A stretch of DNA of 38,001 bases, taken from positions 1 to 38,001 of the forward strand of contig NZ_AONC01000066.1 of NCBI RefSeq assembly GCF_000585215.1, read 5' to 3'. Under the pieces are notes generated by a model that saw nothing but the letters and a program-made list of their open reading frames with translations, had not been told where the DNA came from and did not search any database. Position 1 is the stretch's first letter. Each line of letters opens with the position of its first letter. Shown here one piece after another: positions 18,318-28,024 of the stretch. A program made the translations under genes and the position numbers. Source of the stretch: Imhoffiella purpurea. GTDB lineage: Bacteria > Pseudomonadota > Gammaproteobacteria > Chromatiales > Chromatiaceae.

Positions 18318-20372
18318 TCAGTAGCGGACGAACTCGGGTGCATCCTCGTCGTCCAGATCGATCTCGACGCCGGATTCGGCCTCCTCGGACTTGGCCTTCT
18401 GGGTCTCCGTCTTGCGCCCCGGGGTCGGCTTGCGCGGGCCCTTGCCGGGCTTCTTGCCGGCCGGGGAATGGATGCGTCTGGCGCCCGTGTCGACGGTGAA
18501 GAAGGCGATGCTCGACTGCATCTGCTCGGCCTGGGCGGCCAGTTCCTCGGAGGTCGCGGCCATCTGCTCGGCGGCGGCCGCCGACTGCTGGACCACCTGA
18601 TCGAGCTGCTGGAGCGCCTTGTTGATCTCCGTCGCGCCCGAATCCTGCTCCCGTGCCGCGGCGCTGATCTCCTGCACCAGGTCCGAGGTCTTCTGGATGT
18701 CCGGCACCAGCTGAGCCAGCAGCACTCCGGCCTCCTCGGCTACCGCCAGGCTGCTCTTGGAGCGGGCGACGATCTCCCCGGCCGCCTTCTGGCTGCGCTC
18801 GGCCAACTTGCGGACCTCTGCGGCGACCACGGTGAACCCCTTGCCGTGCTCGCCGGCCCGGGCCGCCTCGATGGCGGCGTTGAGCGCCAGCAGGTTGGTC
18901 TGGCGCGAGATCTCCTCGATGATGTTGATCTTGTCGGCGATGTCCTTCATCGCCTCCACCGTCTCGCGCACCGAGGCGCCGCTGGTCTCGGCGTCCTGGG
19001 CCGCCTTGCGGGCGATCTGCTCGGTCTGCTGGGCATTGTCGGCGCTGTGGGCGATGTTGGAGGTCATCTGCTCCATGGAGGAGGAGACCTCTTCGAGGGA
19101 GGATGCCTGTTCGGTGGCGCCCTGGGCGATCTGCTGCCCGGTACTGCTGCTCTGCTCGCTGCCGGAGGCGACGTTGGCTGCCGCTTCCTGGATCTCGCCG
19201 ACGATGTCGCGCAGGCTCATGTTCATCGACCGCAGGACGCCATAGATATCCGAATCGCTGGCGTTGGGATTGAACTGAGTCGTCAGGTCTCCCGCGCCGA
19301 TCCGGCCGGTGATGCGGCTGACCAGGTTGATGCGCTGGATCACCACCAGGGCGATGAGGAGGGCGATCGCGAAGGCGGCGATGGCGGCGCCGATCAGGGT
19401 CTGCCTGGCCTGTGCGTAGTTGGCGTCGCTGGCGGCCAGGTCTGCGGTCATGTCCTCGTCGTTGAGCCGGACGATATCGGCCAAGAGTGCCTCGGCCTGA
19501 TCCAGGAGCTCGCGGCCCTTTCCGGAGGACAGCTCGAAGGCCAGGGTGTTGCCGTTCTCGCGGCCGATCTCGCGTACTTGCGCATTCAGCGCCAGGTATT
19601 TCTCGAAGGCCTGGTCGAACGGCACCATAGCTTTTCGTTCCTGGGCGTCCAGCAGGCTGTCGAACTGATCCAGGGTCTGCTTGACCTGAGTGACGGCCGC
19701 GTCGATCGCGGCGCCGTAATCGTCCATCGTCTTCTGGTCGCGGGACAGGATCAGGTTCTTCTCTTCACGCTGGATCGCCATCATGCCGCGCTCGACGCGG
19801 GCGGCGACCGCGATCTTTTGTGCGGCACGCCGGACTGTCTCGAGGTCGGCTGCTCGTGTCAGATCGGTGTCGAACGCTTGCTTCCGCTCGTTCAAGAGGC
19901 CCATGGCCTCGTCGAAGGCGGCGCTTGCCTGACCCCGGCTCAGCCGACGTGCATGGACGTTGGAGTTGAGCTTCGACAGACGGGCGACCTCGGCGCTCAC
20001 CTGGAGGTACTCCTCCCACAGGCCCTTAAAGGTTTCCAGTTTCTCCAGGCCGGCACCAGTGGCCAGTGCGTGCAGCTTCTCCAGTTTCTCGCGCATGCCC
20101 TCCAGGGTGCGGGCGATATCTGCGGAGAAGGCGTCCATTGCCTCGGGTGCCTCGGCTAGGATGAGGTTTTTTTCGTCGCGGCTCACCGCGAGCAGATCCT
20201 GGCGGATGCCAGAGGCGAGTTTGACCTTCTCGGCGGACCCATTGACGAGACCATCGAGCCGCTCGTTCATGGACGAGAGTGCATCCACGCCGATGAAACT
20301 GGTCCCGCCCATCAGGAGGATAAGGATGGCAAAGGCACCGATCAGCAGGACCTTCAGTGGGATTCTGATCAT
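18318..20372 (-). CDS. Methyl-accepting chemotaxis protein with duplicated helical sensor
   Basis: 684 residues from ATG 20372 ([10 protein letters not shown]). TM1 at about 7-27 and TM2 at 326-346 enclose a large periplasmic helical region. It contains two copies of an R-[DE]-E-K-N-L-I-L motif (residues 66-73 and 202-209), so it looks like two stacked four-helix bundles (HBM or double 4HB type). HAMP follows TM2 and the signalling tip is [40 protein letters not shown]. The C-terminal tail of about 65 residues is Lys/Pro- then Glu/Asp-rich, ending without a classical NWETF pentapeptide. It lies between cheA and cheW in the operon, so it is probably the cognate receptor of this system. Confidence 0.93.
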   Translation of the reverse strand: MIRIPLKVLLIGAFAILILLMGGTSFIGVDALSSMNERLDGLVNGSAEKVKLASGIRQDLLAVSRDEKNLILAEAPEAMDAFSADIARTLEGMREKLEKLHALATGAGLEKLETFKGLWEEYLQVSAEVARLSKLNSNVHARRLSRGQASAAFDEAMGLLNERKQAFDTDLTRAADLETVRRAAQKIAVAARVERGMMAIQREEKNLILSRDQKTMDDYGAAIDAAVTQVKQTLDQFDSLLDAQERKAMVPFDQAFEKYLALNAQVREIGRENGNTLAFELSSGKGRELLDQAEALLADIVRLNDEDMTADLAASDANYAQARQTLIGAAIAAFAIALLIALVVIQRINLVSRITGRIGAGDLTTQFNPNASDSDIYGVLRSMNMSLRDIVGEIQEAAANVASGSEQSSSTGQQIAQGATEQASSLEEVSSSMEQMTSNIAHSADNAQQTEQIARKAAQDAETSGASVRETVEAMKDIADKINIIEEISRQTNLLALNAAIEAARAGEHGKGFTVVAAEVRKLAERSQKAAGEIVARSKSSLAVAEEAGVLLAQLVPDIQKTSDLVQEISAAAREQDSGATEINKALQQLDQVVQQSAAAAEQMAATSEELAAQAEQMQSSIAFFTVDTGARRIHSPAGKKPGKGPRKPTPGRKTETQKAKSEEAESGVEIDLDDEDAPEFVRY

Positions 20373-20463
20373 GTTCGTTCTCCGTGAGTGGCAGGCCAGG
20401 CGAGATGGCCCCCGATCGACGCATCTAGTCATGCCCCGAGCATGGGGCGCGACGGCTTCGCTC

Positions 20464-22590
20464 CTATTCCGTCCACGTGGGTGGTCGCCCGGTCTGTCGG
20501 CGCCCCCTCGTCCGCACCTCGTCTTCCAGGGACTCGGCGAGGGCCCCCGCGTCCAGGATCATGGCGACACCGCCGTCGCCCAGGATCGTGGCCCCGGCCA
20601 GGCCCGCGGTTCCCTCGTAGAGCTTGCCCAGACGTTTGACCACCGTCTGGTACTGACCGACGACCTGATCGACGCTGAAGCCGAAACGCTGCTCGCCGAG
20701 ACGGGTGACGACGATCTGCTCGATGCCCGGGGCCGCGCCCGGCACCGCGAACCATTCCCGCAGGCTGAGATAGGGCACCAGATCGCCGCGCACGCGCGCC
20801 AGCCGCTGGCCGTTGCGCTTGCCTTCGGATCCTCGCTCGACCTCGATGCACTCCTCGACGCAGCTCAAAGGCAGCACATAGCGTTCCTCGGACACGGCCA
20901 CCATCAGGCCCTCGATGATCGCCAGGGTCATGGGCAGGGTGATGGTCAGGGTGGTGCCCCGGCCCGGCTCGCTGCGAATCCCGACCTGGCCCCCGAGATC
21001 CTGGATGGAGCGTTTCACGACATCCATGCCCACACCGCGTCCCGAAACGTCCGAGACCCGGTCGGCGGTGGAGAAGCCGGCCTCGAAGATCAGACCCTGA
21101 ATCTCCTCCTCGGTCAGCGTCTGGTCGCGGGCGATCAGGCCGCGCTCCACCGCCTTGGCGCGAATGGCTCCGGTGTTCAGACCGGCGCCGTCGTCGCGGA
21201 TGCGGATCACCACGTGGGATTCGGCGTGCTCGGCGGCCAGGTGGATGGTGCCGACGGGGGGCTTGCCCGCGGCCTCGCGCTGCTCGGGCGGTTCGATGCC
21301 GTGGTCGATGCTGTTGCGGATCAGATGCACCAGGGGGTCGCCGAGACGGTCGATGACCATCTTGTCGAGCTCGGTCTCGGCGCCCTCGGTCTCCAGGCGG
21401 ATCTCTTTGCCCAGATCGCGGGAGAGATCGCGCACCAGACGGCGGAAGCGTCCGAAGGTGGTGCCGATGGGCAGCATGCGGATGGAGAAGGTGTTGTCGC
21501 GCAGCTCGGTGGTCAGCCGGTCGAGATCCTCGGCGATCGCGCTCATGGCCTCGTCGTCGCGGGACTGGGCGAGCTGTTGCATGCGCGCCTGCACGATCAC
21601 CAGTTCGCCGACCAGATTCATGAGGCTGTCCAGGCGTGCGGCGGGCACCCGCACCAGACTCTCCTGCTCGCCGCGCGCACCGCGCTCCCGCGTGTCCCGG
21701 ATCGCCCGCTGCTCCCTGAGCGCGGCATCGACGTCGCTCTCCGTGACCAGACCCGCCTGCTGCAGGACCTCGCCGACGCGGGGGTTCTCGGCGAGCAGCG
21801 ACTCTATCTGGCTGCGCGCGATCAGGCCGCGCTCCACCAGGATCTCGCCGATGCGGTCGCACTGGTCGTCGTCGATGTCGATGGGATCGATGTCGATCCG
21901 CCACTCGTCGGCGACGAAGATGAAGGTGTCTCGGATGGCCTCGGCGCCCTGGGACGTGACCAGCACCAGATCCCAGGACAGCATGCAGGATTCCGGGTCC
22001 AGCTCCGCCGGAAGGGGAACGCCCCCCGTGTCGGTCGTGACGTAGCAGGTCCCCATCCCCTGCAGTTCCTTGAGGATGGGAAAGATGTCGAAGCCGTCGC
22101 GGAAGGCCCCTGCAGAGGGACGGATGTGGATGCGGTAGACCCGATCCCCTTCCTCGCCGGGGGGGGCGATCGCGGGGCTCTGGGCTGCGGTGGTCTGTTT
22201 TGCCTCGGTGATCTGCTCGTCGGGGATCAGTGCGTGCAGACGCTCCAGCAGTCCTCGCCCGATCAGGATCTGGGTCTGGTCGAGCACGGGGTCCTCGAGC
22301 AGACCCGTGACATGATCCTTGGCGTCGAGCAGGATGCTGATCAGCTCCTGGGTGACCGGGAACAGACCGTTTCGGACCTTGTCCAGGGCGGTCTCGAGAT
22401 GATGGGTGAAGGCGGAGAGCTCCGTGAACCCGAACATGCCGCCGCCACCCTTGATCGTGTGCATGGCGCGGAAGGCGAGCGCAATCAGCTCGGGGTCCTC
22501 GGGACGCTGTTCCAGTTCCAGCAGGGCGCTTTCCAGAGCGGACAGGTGCTCTTCGGCCTCGGTACGGAAGATGTCGACGGGGTCGGACAT
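20464..22590 (-). CDS. cheA: Chemotaxis histidine kinase CheA
   Basis: 708 residues from ATG 22590. The HPt domain carries phospho-acceptor His44 ([14 protein letters not shown]). Residues about 150-235 form a P2-like domain. About 246-297 contain a tandem helical insert ([20 protein letters not shown] / [20 protein letters not shown]). The dimerisation domain, ATP-binding domain (N box [10 protein letters not shown] 422-431, DDGAG 466-470, GRGVGMD 517-523) and C-terminal CheW-like domain follow. There is no receiver domain. It starts one base after the stop of the STAS gene (TGACATG), so the two are coupled. It phosphorylates CheB here and a CheY that must be encoded elsewhere. Confidence 0.95.
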   Translation of the reverse strand: MSDPVDIFRTEAEEHLSALESALLELEQRPEDPELIALAFRAMHTIKGGGGMFGFTELSAFTHHLETALDKVRNGLFPVTQELISILLDAKDHVTGLLEDPVLDQTQILIGRGLLERLHALIPDEQITEAKQTTAAQSPAIAPPGEEGDRVYRIHIRPSAGAFRDGFDIFPILKELQGMGTCYVTTDTGGVPLPAELDPESCMLSWDLVLVTSQGAEAIRDTFIFVADEWRIDIDPIDIDDDQCDRIGEILVERGLIARSQIESLLAENPRVGEVLQQAGLVTESDVDAALREQRAIRDTRERGARGEQESLVRVPAARLDSLMNLVGELVIVQARMQQLAQSRDDEAMSAIAEDLDRLTTELRDNTFSIRMLPIGTTFGRFRRLVRDLSRDLGKEIRLETEGAETELDKMVIDRLGDPLVHLIRNSIDHGIEPPEQREAAGKPPVGTIHLAAEHAESHVVIRIRDDGAGLNTGAIRAKAVERGLIARDQTLTEEEIQGLIFEAGFSTADRVSDVSGRGVGMDVVKRSIQDLGGQVGIRSEPGRGTTLTITLPMTLAIIEGLMVAVSEERYVLPLSCVEECIEVERGSEGKRNGQRLARVRGDLVPYLSLREWFAVPGAAPGIEQIVVTRLGEQRFGFSVDQVVGQYQTVVKRLGKLYEGTAGLAGATILGDGGVAMILDAGALAESLEDEVRTRGRRQTGRPPTWTE

Positions 22591-22591
22591 G

Positions 22592-22915
22592 TCAGCAAGG
22601 CTCCGAGGTGCACTCCATGTGGAAGTAGTCGCAGAGATCGCAGGTGACCAGGGCATCCGTGACCGCAGGGGAGGGGGCGTGCAGGGTCAGCCGCCCCCCG
22701 GCGGTCTCCAGCTGCTTCCGAAGGGCGATCAGGAGCTGAATCCCCGCGCCGTCCACCTCCGTCGTCGCGCTCAGGTCCGCCACCAGCGATTCCTCGTCAG
22801 CCTCGAGCGCGAGCAATTGGGGCAGGTATTCGCCGACCTGGAAGATGGTCAGGTCGCCTTCGAAGTGCAGGACGGTGCCATGCGGGCCTGGCTCGATCCG
22901 AATTACATTCGACAT
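22592..22915 (-). CDS. STAS-domain protein at head of chemotaxis operon
   Basis: 107 residues with GGAGG just upstream of the ATG. It is a single STAS (anti-sigma antagonist-like) domain: VLHFEGDLTIFQVGEYLPQLL, LVADLSATTEVDGAGIQLLIALRKQ. The loop that carries the phosphorylated Ser in SpoIIAA (DSSG) reads DGAG here, so the usual phosphosite is absent. Single STAS proteins are found beside cheA in several proteobacterial chemotaxis clusters, where their role is poorly defined. The Cys-rich C-terminus (VTCDLCDYFHMECTSEPC, four Cys) is unusual and could bind metal. First gene of the operon STAS-cheA-mcp-cheW-cheR-cheB. Confidence 0.88.
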   Translation of the reverse strand: MSNVIRIEPGPHGTVLHFEGDLTIFQVGEYLPQLLALEADEESLVADLSATTEVDGAGIQLLIALRKQLETAGGRLTLHAPSPAVTDALVTCDLCDYFHMECTSEPC

Positions 22916-23132
22916 GTCTCCCTCCGATTCAGGTCCGTGCGGAAAGGCCGGGTCATCGAATGTCGACGGGCTAGTACGTCACTTGCATCGCCTTGGGCAT
23001 TCGTTGAGATGGATGACTGGCTTGGTCATGGGGTTTACACCATTCGTTTCAAGCGTAGGAGTCATATCGGATTCAACAACCCTGGCCATCCGCCCGAATT
23101 CCGCCAGCGGGCATGCCTCGATGCGACAGCTT

Positions 23133-25790
23133 TCAACCGCGATGCGCGAGCCTGGGCGGCCCCTTCAGCCTGAAGATTGAGACCGACTGCATCAGGGTGC
23201 GGGACTGGTCCTCGAGGCTCTCCGCCGCCGCGGCGGCCTGCTCGACGAGCGCGGCGTTCTGCTGGGTGACCTCGTCCATCTGTCCGATGGCCCGCGAGAT
23301 CTGGTCGATGCCCTCGCTCTGCTTGCGGCTGGCGTCGGCGATCTCGGTCACCAGGGCCGCGACCTGCTTGAACGAGGTCACGATCTCGTCCATGGTCCGG
23401 CCCGTCTGCTCGACCAGGCTGGCGCCCTGGTCGACCTGGGAAACCGAACGGTCGATCAGCGTCTTGATCTCCTTGGCCGCCTGCGCGCTGCGCTGGGCCA
23501 GGCTGCGCACCTCGGCGGCCACGACCGCGAATCCCTTGCCCTGCTCGCCCGCGCGGGCCGCCTCCACCGCGGCGTTGAGCGCCAGGATGTTGGTCTGGAA
23601 GGCGATGCCGTCGATCACGCCGATGATGTCGGTGATCTGGCGGCTGGACTCCTGGATCGAGCCCATGGTCTCGACCACCCGGCTCACCATCTCGCCGCCG
23701 CGTACGACCATGTCGTTGGAGCTGCGGGCCAGTTCGTTGCCCTGCTGGGCGTTGCGCGTGTTCTGCTTGACCGCCGTGTTGAGTTGCTCCATGGCGCTGG
23801 CGGTCTCCTCGAGACTGCTGGCCTGGGTCTCGGTCCGGGTCGAGAGGTCGCTGTTGCCCGCGGCGATCTCGCTCGCGGCGGTATTGATGGTATCGGTCGA
23901 TTCCTTGATGTCGGCGACCAGCGACGCGAGGCGTGTCACCGTGGTGTTGGTCGCGTTCTTGACCTGGCCGAAGGTCCCGGCGTATTCGGTCTCGATGGTG
24001 CGGGTCAGATCGCCCTCCGCGAGCGCCTCCAGGACCTTGGCGATGTCGCCCAGTCCGCGCGCGACGATCGCCACTAGACGGTTCATGCCGTCGGACATGT
24101 CGCGGAAAAAGCCGGACTTGCCCTCCAGCGGGAGACGACGGTCGAAATCGCCCTTCAGCGCCGCGTCCAGGAGCGAGGCGAGTTCCTGCTCGGTCTCGAT
24201 CTCGCCGGTCCGGTCGGTCCATTCGACGACCGTTCCCAGGGGCCGTCCCTGCTCGTCGATGACCGGGTTGGCCACGAGCGCGAAGGTGCGCCCGCCGATG
24301 TCGATCTGAGTTCTGACTCTGCCCTGCAGATCGTCGAGCATGGCGAGCGACTGGCCGGAGCCGCGATCGAAGGCGTCCAGCCTGCCGCCGATCAGCCGAT
24401 CCGCACTGAAATCCGGCAGATCCCGGCGCAGGTCGGCCTCGGCGTCATGCATCAGCTGCATGACCGCCTCGTTCATGTAGATGATGGTTCCGTCCGTGTC
24501 CGCGACCATCATGTTGGTCGATGCCTCGTCGAGTGCGTGCTTGATGCGCAGGGCCTCGGCCGCGACGCGTGCCTCCTCCCGGGTTCGCCGTCCGAGGCTC
24601 TCCTGCATGTCGCGCAGCGCTCCCATGAGCGCGCCGATCTCGTCGCGGCGTGTCGTCCGGATCCGGTTGTCGTAGTCACCGTTGCCGATCCGGGCGAAGA
24701 TCCGCATGACCTCGGCGAGCGGTCGTCCGATCAGTTGCCGGGACAGCAGCAGCATCACGAGCGCCAGGATCAGCACGATACCCCCGGTCACCCCGAAGGT
24801 GAGGTTGCGCAGCCGGATGCTGTCGTGGCTCAACTCGTCCCGATAGGCACCACCGGCGATGACCCATTGCCAGGCCGGGAAATAGGCGTAGAAGACGACC
24901 TTCATGCGGGGTCTGGTCTCGCCGCTCTCCGCGTTGATCCAGGGATAGCGGATGACGCCCTGTTTCTGGTCGAGCATCTCCCGGATGAAGGCATGCCCGT
25001 CCGCGTCCTCCGCATCGAGGATATTGACGCCTTCCTGCGTCGGATGGAGGACGAGCGTCCCACGAGTCGGTCCCGGCCTGGCGTCGAGGGCGAAGTAATA
25101 GCCGGTCTCGCCGATCCTCACCGAGCCGATCTCGTCCTTGATCCGTTGCAGCGCCTCGGAGACGTCCAGCGCGAGACAGAGCGCGCCAATCACCTGGCCT
25201 CCGTCGTCGAACAGCGGGCGGCAGCCGGTCATGTAGTCGCGTCCGAAGCGAACGACGTGACCCACATGGTCTTCGCCGGCCAGGAGCGACCGCCGCGCCG
25301 GATCCTCGTCTGCCATCTGGCCGAGGACCGGGCGACCCTCGGGGTCCAGGAAGCTGGTCGCGATCCGCACGAAACGCGCGCCGTCCCTGACCAGAACCGA
25401 CGCGGCGGCGGTGGTCGAGGCGGTGAAGTCGGCGAGCCGCGCGGCGGATCGATCCAGCCGCAGATCGCCGCTGTAGAGGGCCGGGGTGGGGATCCCGCCG
25501 ATCTCGACCACCTCGTCCGGATGCACCGAGAAGGGCGCGTCGAAATGCGAACCCAGGTCCCGCATCAGACGTTTCACCTCGTCGGAGAGGCTGGCGTCGA
25601 GCGTCGTCAGCATCGACTCGACCATTTCGGTCTGCTGCTCGATCTGCGCGACGACCTGGCGTTCCATCATGGCGTGGCTGACGTGCGCGATGCCGATGGC
25701 GAAGAGGCCCAGGGTCAGCGCGATGACGGCGGCGGCCGTCGCGGTCAGGGTCACGGCGACGGATCGGTTGGATGTCGGGCGTGCGTTCAT
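23133..25790 (-). CDS. Methyl-accepting chemotaxis protein with Cache, PAS and HAMP domains
   Basis: 885 residues from ATG 25790. TM1 is at about 12-35. A long periplasmic Cache-type domain (about 40-325) contains [15 protein letters not shown] and [10 protein letters not shown], the latter typical of single/double Cache sensors for small organic ligands. TM2 is at about 338-360, followed by a HAMP, a PAS domain (about 412-540: [21 protein letters not shown]), a second HAMP-like region and the signalling domain. The tip is [43 protein letters not shown]. Same strand as the chemotaxis operon, with 217 bases between its stop and the STAS start, so it could be a separate transcript. Confidence 0.93.
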   Translation of the reverse strand: MNARPTSNRSVAVTLTATAAAVIALTLGLFAIGIAHVSHAMMERQVVAQIEQQTEMVESMLTTLDASLSDEVKRLMRDLGSHFDAPFSVHPDEVVEIGGIPTPALYSGDLRLDRSAARLADFTASTTAAASVLVRDGARFVRIATSFLDPEGRPVLGQMADEDPARRSLLAGEDHVGHVVRFGRDYMTGCRPLFDDGGQVIGALCLALDVSEALQRIKDEIGSVRIGETGYYFALDARPGPTRGTLVLHPTQEGVNILDAEDADGHAFIREMLDQKQGVIRYPWINAESGETRPRMKVVFYAYFPAWQWVIAGGAYRDELSHDSIRLRNLTFGVTGGIVLILALVMLLLSRQLIGRPLAEVMRIFARIGNGDYDNRIRTTRRDEIGALMGALRDMQESLGRRTREEARVAAEALRIKHALDEASTNMMVADTDGTIIYMNEAVMQLMHDAEADLRRDLPDFSADRLIGGRLDAFDRGSGQSLAMLDDLQGRVRTQIDIGGRTFALVANPVIDEQGRPLGTVVEWTDRTGEIETEQELASLLDAALKGDFDRRLPLEGKSGFFRDMSDGMNRLVAIVARGLGDIAKVLEALAEGDLTRTIETEYAGTFGQVKNATNTTVTRLASLVADIKESTDTINTAASEIAAGNSDLSTRTETQASSLEETASAMEQLNTAVKQNTRNAQQGNELARSSNDMVVRGGEMVSRVVETMGSIQESSRQITDIIGVIDGIAFQTNILALNAAVEAARAGEQGKGFAVVAAEVRSLAQRSAQAAKEIKTLIDRSVSQVDQGASLVEQTGRTMDEIVTSFKQVAALVTEIADASRKQSEGIDQISRAIGQMDEVTQQNAALVEQAAAAAESLEDQSRTLMQSVSIFRLKGPPRLAHRG

Positions 25791-26146
25791 GGTGCGAGCG
25801 GTCTCCTTGGCAGGGATGATGGGGCCTTTCGAGATGGGCGCGCTGCAGGTCTTGGGGGCGATCTAGAGCACAGGTTGTGTCGGTGCTCCGCTTCGACAAG
25901 ACGCCCTTGACGTTCGAGCCGACATTCGCTGGACGGTTGGGTCGGGGGCGGCCGATGCCCTGTTCGAGGTGACCAAGGCTCGACAAGTCGGTCTCGATCG
26001 AACGACACTGCGGTCGGATGGGGTGGGGATCCGAAATCCTACGGGAGGTTCGGATTCGACGCCGAAACGGCCATCGGGTGTCGGCCTCCTTATGCGCTCC
26101 AGTATCCCTTTGGTTGGCAGGCGGCTCTGCTGCGCGAACGGGGTTC
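25791..26146. other. Intergenic stretch with weak dyad
   Basis: About 356 bases without a supported gene between the Cache receptor start and the beta-lactamase remnant. ATCCGAA (26029-26035) and TTCGGAT (26049-26055) form a perfect 7-base inverted repeat. I find no trace of the missing 5' half of the adjacent beta-lactamase copy here. Confidence 0.4.
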
Positions 26147-26590
26147 CGCCAGCGCCTTCAAGGTGTCCTGCGTCTGGTGCTATCAGATCCTGGCGCAGCG
26201 CGTGGGTGCCGAGACCTATCGGGAGGCGATTGATCAGGCCGGTTACGGCACCCTCTCCGAGCCCTTCGCGCCGACCGAGTTCTGGCTGGACGGGTCGCTG
26301 CGGGTCAGCGCCATCGAGCAGGTGGTGCGCCGCACGCTGCCCTTCGGTTCACACGCCTATGACACCCTGCGCGACATCATGGTCGTCGAGCAGACCCCGG
26401 ACTGGACGCTGCGCGCCAAGACCGGCTGGTTCGCGCGCTCGACCCCCTCGGTCGGCTGGTACGTCGGCTATGTCGAGACAGACGACGACACCTGGATCTT
26501 CGCGATGAATCTTGACCTGAAGGATGAGGCGGATCTGCCGCTGCGGGCGGCGCTGACGCGGGAGGTCTTGCGGGCCAAGGGCATCATCGG
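26147..26590 (+). pseudogene. 5'-truncated copy of class D beta-lactamase gene
   Basis: This segment is nearly identical to the 3' portion of the intact beta-lactamase gene at 30772-31548, starting at cgccagcgccttcaag and running to the last codons. The reading frame is open (SCVWCYQILAQRVGAETY ... LRAKTGWFARSTPSVGW). It lacks the signal peptide and the S-T-F-K active-site serine, so it cannot be an active enzyme. Relative to the intact gene it also lacks 18 bases (residues VGFIRQ), a deletion between short caggt-gg repeats, and it has lost the stop codon context. The two copies lie 4.5 kb apart, in the same orientation, on either side of the nitroreductase and carrier genes. It reads as a decayed partial duplication. 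Confidence 0.85.
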
Positions 26591-26697
26591 CGATCCAGCA
26601 GAAGGATCTCCCGTTCCTCGATCTTGAGCGGCAACCTCGCCTTGGCGTCGCACGCCGATGATGGCGTGGCCTATCTGTCACCGTGCTGGATCACCCC

Positions 26698-27618
26698 TCA
26701 CCGCACCCAATCGATCGCGGCGAAGGTCCGGCGAATCCCCTGACGGTATCTCAGGTGTGGATGGCCGAAGATTACGAAGAGGCCCTCTCGACTTGCCGAG
26801 CGGATGCCGTGGGCCTCGCGGAATTCTTTCGCCTTGCGGCCGTGCTGGATCATGGGGTGGATGCTGCCGATCATGCAGGTCCCCAGCCCCAGGGACTCGC
26901 CGGCGATCATGGCGTAGGTCGCGGCGACGATGGGATCGGCCGGATCGCAGTAGGCGGAACCGTAGAAGTAGATCGCCAAGGGGGCGTCGTAGGTCACCAT
27001 GTTTACGCCTTGGCGCATCCGTTCGGTGTAGGTGTCGATGGTCGGACGGACGAAATCCCGGAAGAGCGCATCGTTCGCCTTGCCCCAGAACGGGCGCATC
27101 AGCCGCAGCATCCAGTCCGACACCAGCCAACGCATCCCGTCGAGGTAGTCGCAGAAGTCGCGCGCAAAGGCGGTGACCTTTTCCTGTCCATCCAAGACCA
27201 ACAGGTGCACATCTGAGGGTGGAATCCCCATGGGCGCCGTCTGGGCGGCCGCCAGGATCTTGTCGATCAGCTCGGGCTCGACGGGCCGTTCTTGAAACTC
27301 CCGGATGCTGCGGCGGCGTTGCAGCAGGGCATGCAGGGATGCGTAGGGGGCGGCCGACTCGCGTTCCGGCAGGTCGAAGAGATCATCGGGCGACAGGGTG
27401 CGTCCCAGGATGCGAATCGCGCCGGTGGGACAGATCGCCATGCAGTGTCCGCAGCCGATGCAGCCGAAGAGCGGATGTCCGCTGAACGCGACGCGTCCCT
27501 GCGTGAGGACGAGTTCGTCGTCTTTGCAGACGGCCACGCAAAGCCCGCAGCCATTGCAGTGCTCGGGATCCAACTGGATGGTTGCGGCGACCGTGGTTCT
27601 GGAGGTGGGAATGGCCAT
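26698..27618 (-). CDS. Nitroreductase fused to N-terminal 2[4Fe-4S] ferredoxin domain
   Basis: 306 residues from ATG 27618 (MAIPTSRTTV). Two classical iron-sulfur motifs are present: C21-x2-C24-x2-C27-x3-C31 (CNGCGLCVAVC) and C53-x2-C56-x2-C59-x3-C63 (CIGCGHCMAIC). From about residue 90 the nitroreductase fold follows: RRSIREFQERPVEPELIDKIL for FMN binding, AAQTAPMGIPPSDVHLLV and GESLGLGTCMIGSI. The fusion lets ferredoxin-type electrons reach FMN. Such proteins occur in anaerobes and are generic reductases of nitro or quinone compounds; the substrate is unknown. The gene is single, convergent to the beta-lactamase remnant. An upstream in-frame ATG adds 19 unsupported residues. Confidence 0.9.
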   Translation of the reverse strand: MAIPTSRTTVAATIQLDPEHCNGCGLCVAVCKDDELVLTQGRVAFSGHPLFGCIGCGHCMAICPTGAIRILGRTLSPDDLFDLPERESAAPYASLHALLQRRRSIREFQERPVEPELIDKILAAAQTAPMGIPPSDVHLLVLDGQEKVTAFARDFCDYLDGMRWLVSDWMLRLMRPFWGKANDALFRDFVRPTIDTYTERMRQGVNMVTYDAPLAIYFYGSAYCDPADPIVAATYAMIAGESLGLGTCMIGSIHPMIQHGRKAKEFREAHGIRSASREGLFVIFGHPHLRYRQGIRRTFAAIDWVR

Positions 27619-27769
27619 CGATGGGAGGCTCTCATCATGCGCTTGCGGCGCTCGTTTGCTGAGATTGGAGCACACTCAGCGGCTTGACCGACAGCGCCTC
27701 TCTTTCGGCGTCTTGCGCGAAACCGCAAGAGCGCGCTCTGTCGGCTCGGCCGAGACGATCAACATCGGA

Positions 27770-27865
27770 ATTGCGAGGCGCCTCCTGCAGCGCATCGACG
27801 CCCACGCCGCGCGCGCCGACAGGGTCGTGGAGATGCTCGACGGTCGGATCCTGTCACCGAACTGA
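27770..27865 (+). pseudogene. Possible remnant of ABC ATPase C-terminus
   Basis: The short frame ending at a TGA at 27865 reads LLQRIDAHAARADRVVEMLD then GRILSPN. This strongly resembles the D-loop/H-loop exit of LolD/MacB-type ABC ATPases (THDxxxAxxADRVxxLxDGRI). Nothing upstream in frame carries Walker motifs. It could be a decayed fragment or coincidence; the rest of the 406-base gap 27619-28024 shows nothing else. Confidence 0.3.
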
Positions 27866-28024
27866 ATTCCGTGCCGAAGCCCGTGCCGCGACCTCAGCAT
27901 CCCTGAGGCGTGACCTCCCGATATTCGATTGGACGGCGTCGAGTCATGGCCGCAGCATGGGCCACATGTCGTCAACCGAACCGGCCCGGATCCGGCGCCG
28001 ACGGAACAGAAAGAGACTCGAACG

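Noticed and set aside
18306-22647. Long plus-strand open frames across the chemotaxis genes
   Set aside because: Antisense shadows of MCP and CheA; Gly/Leu/Gln-rich low-complexity translation without any family motif.
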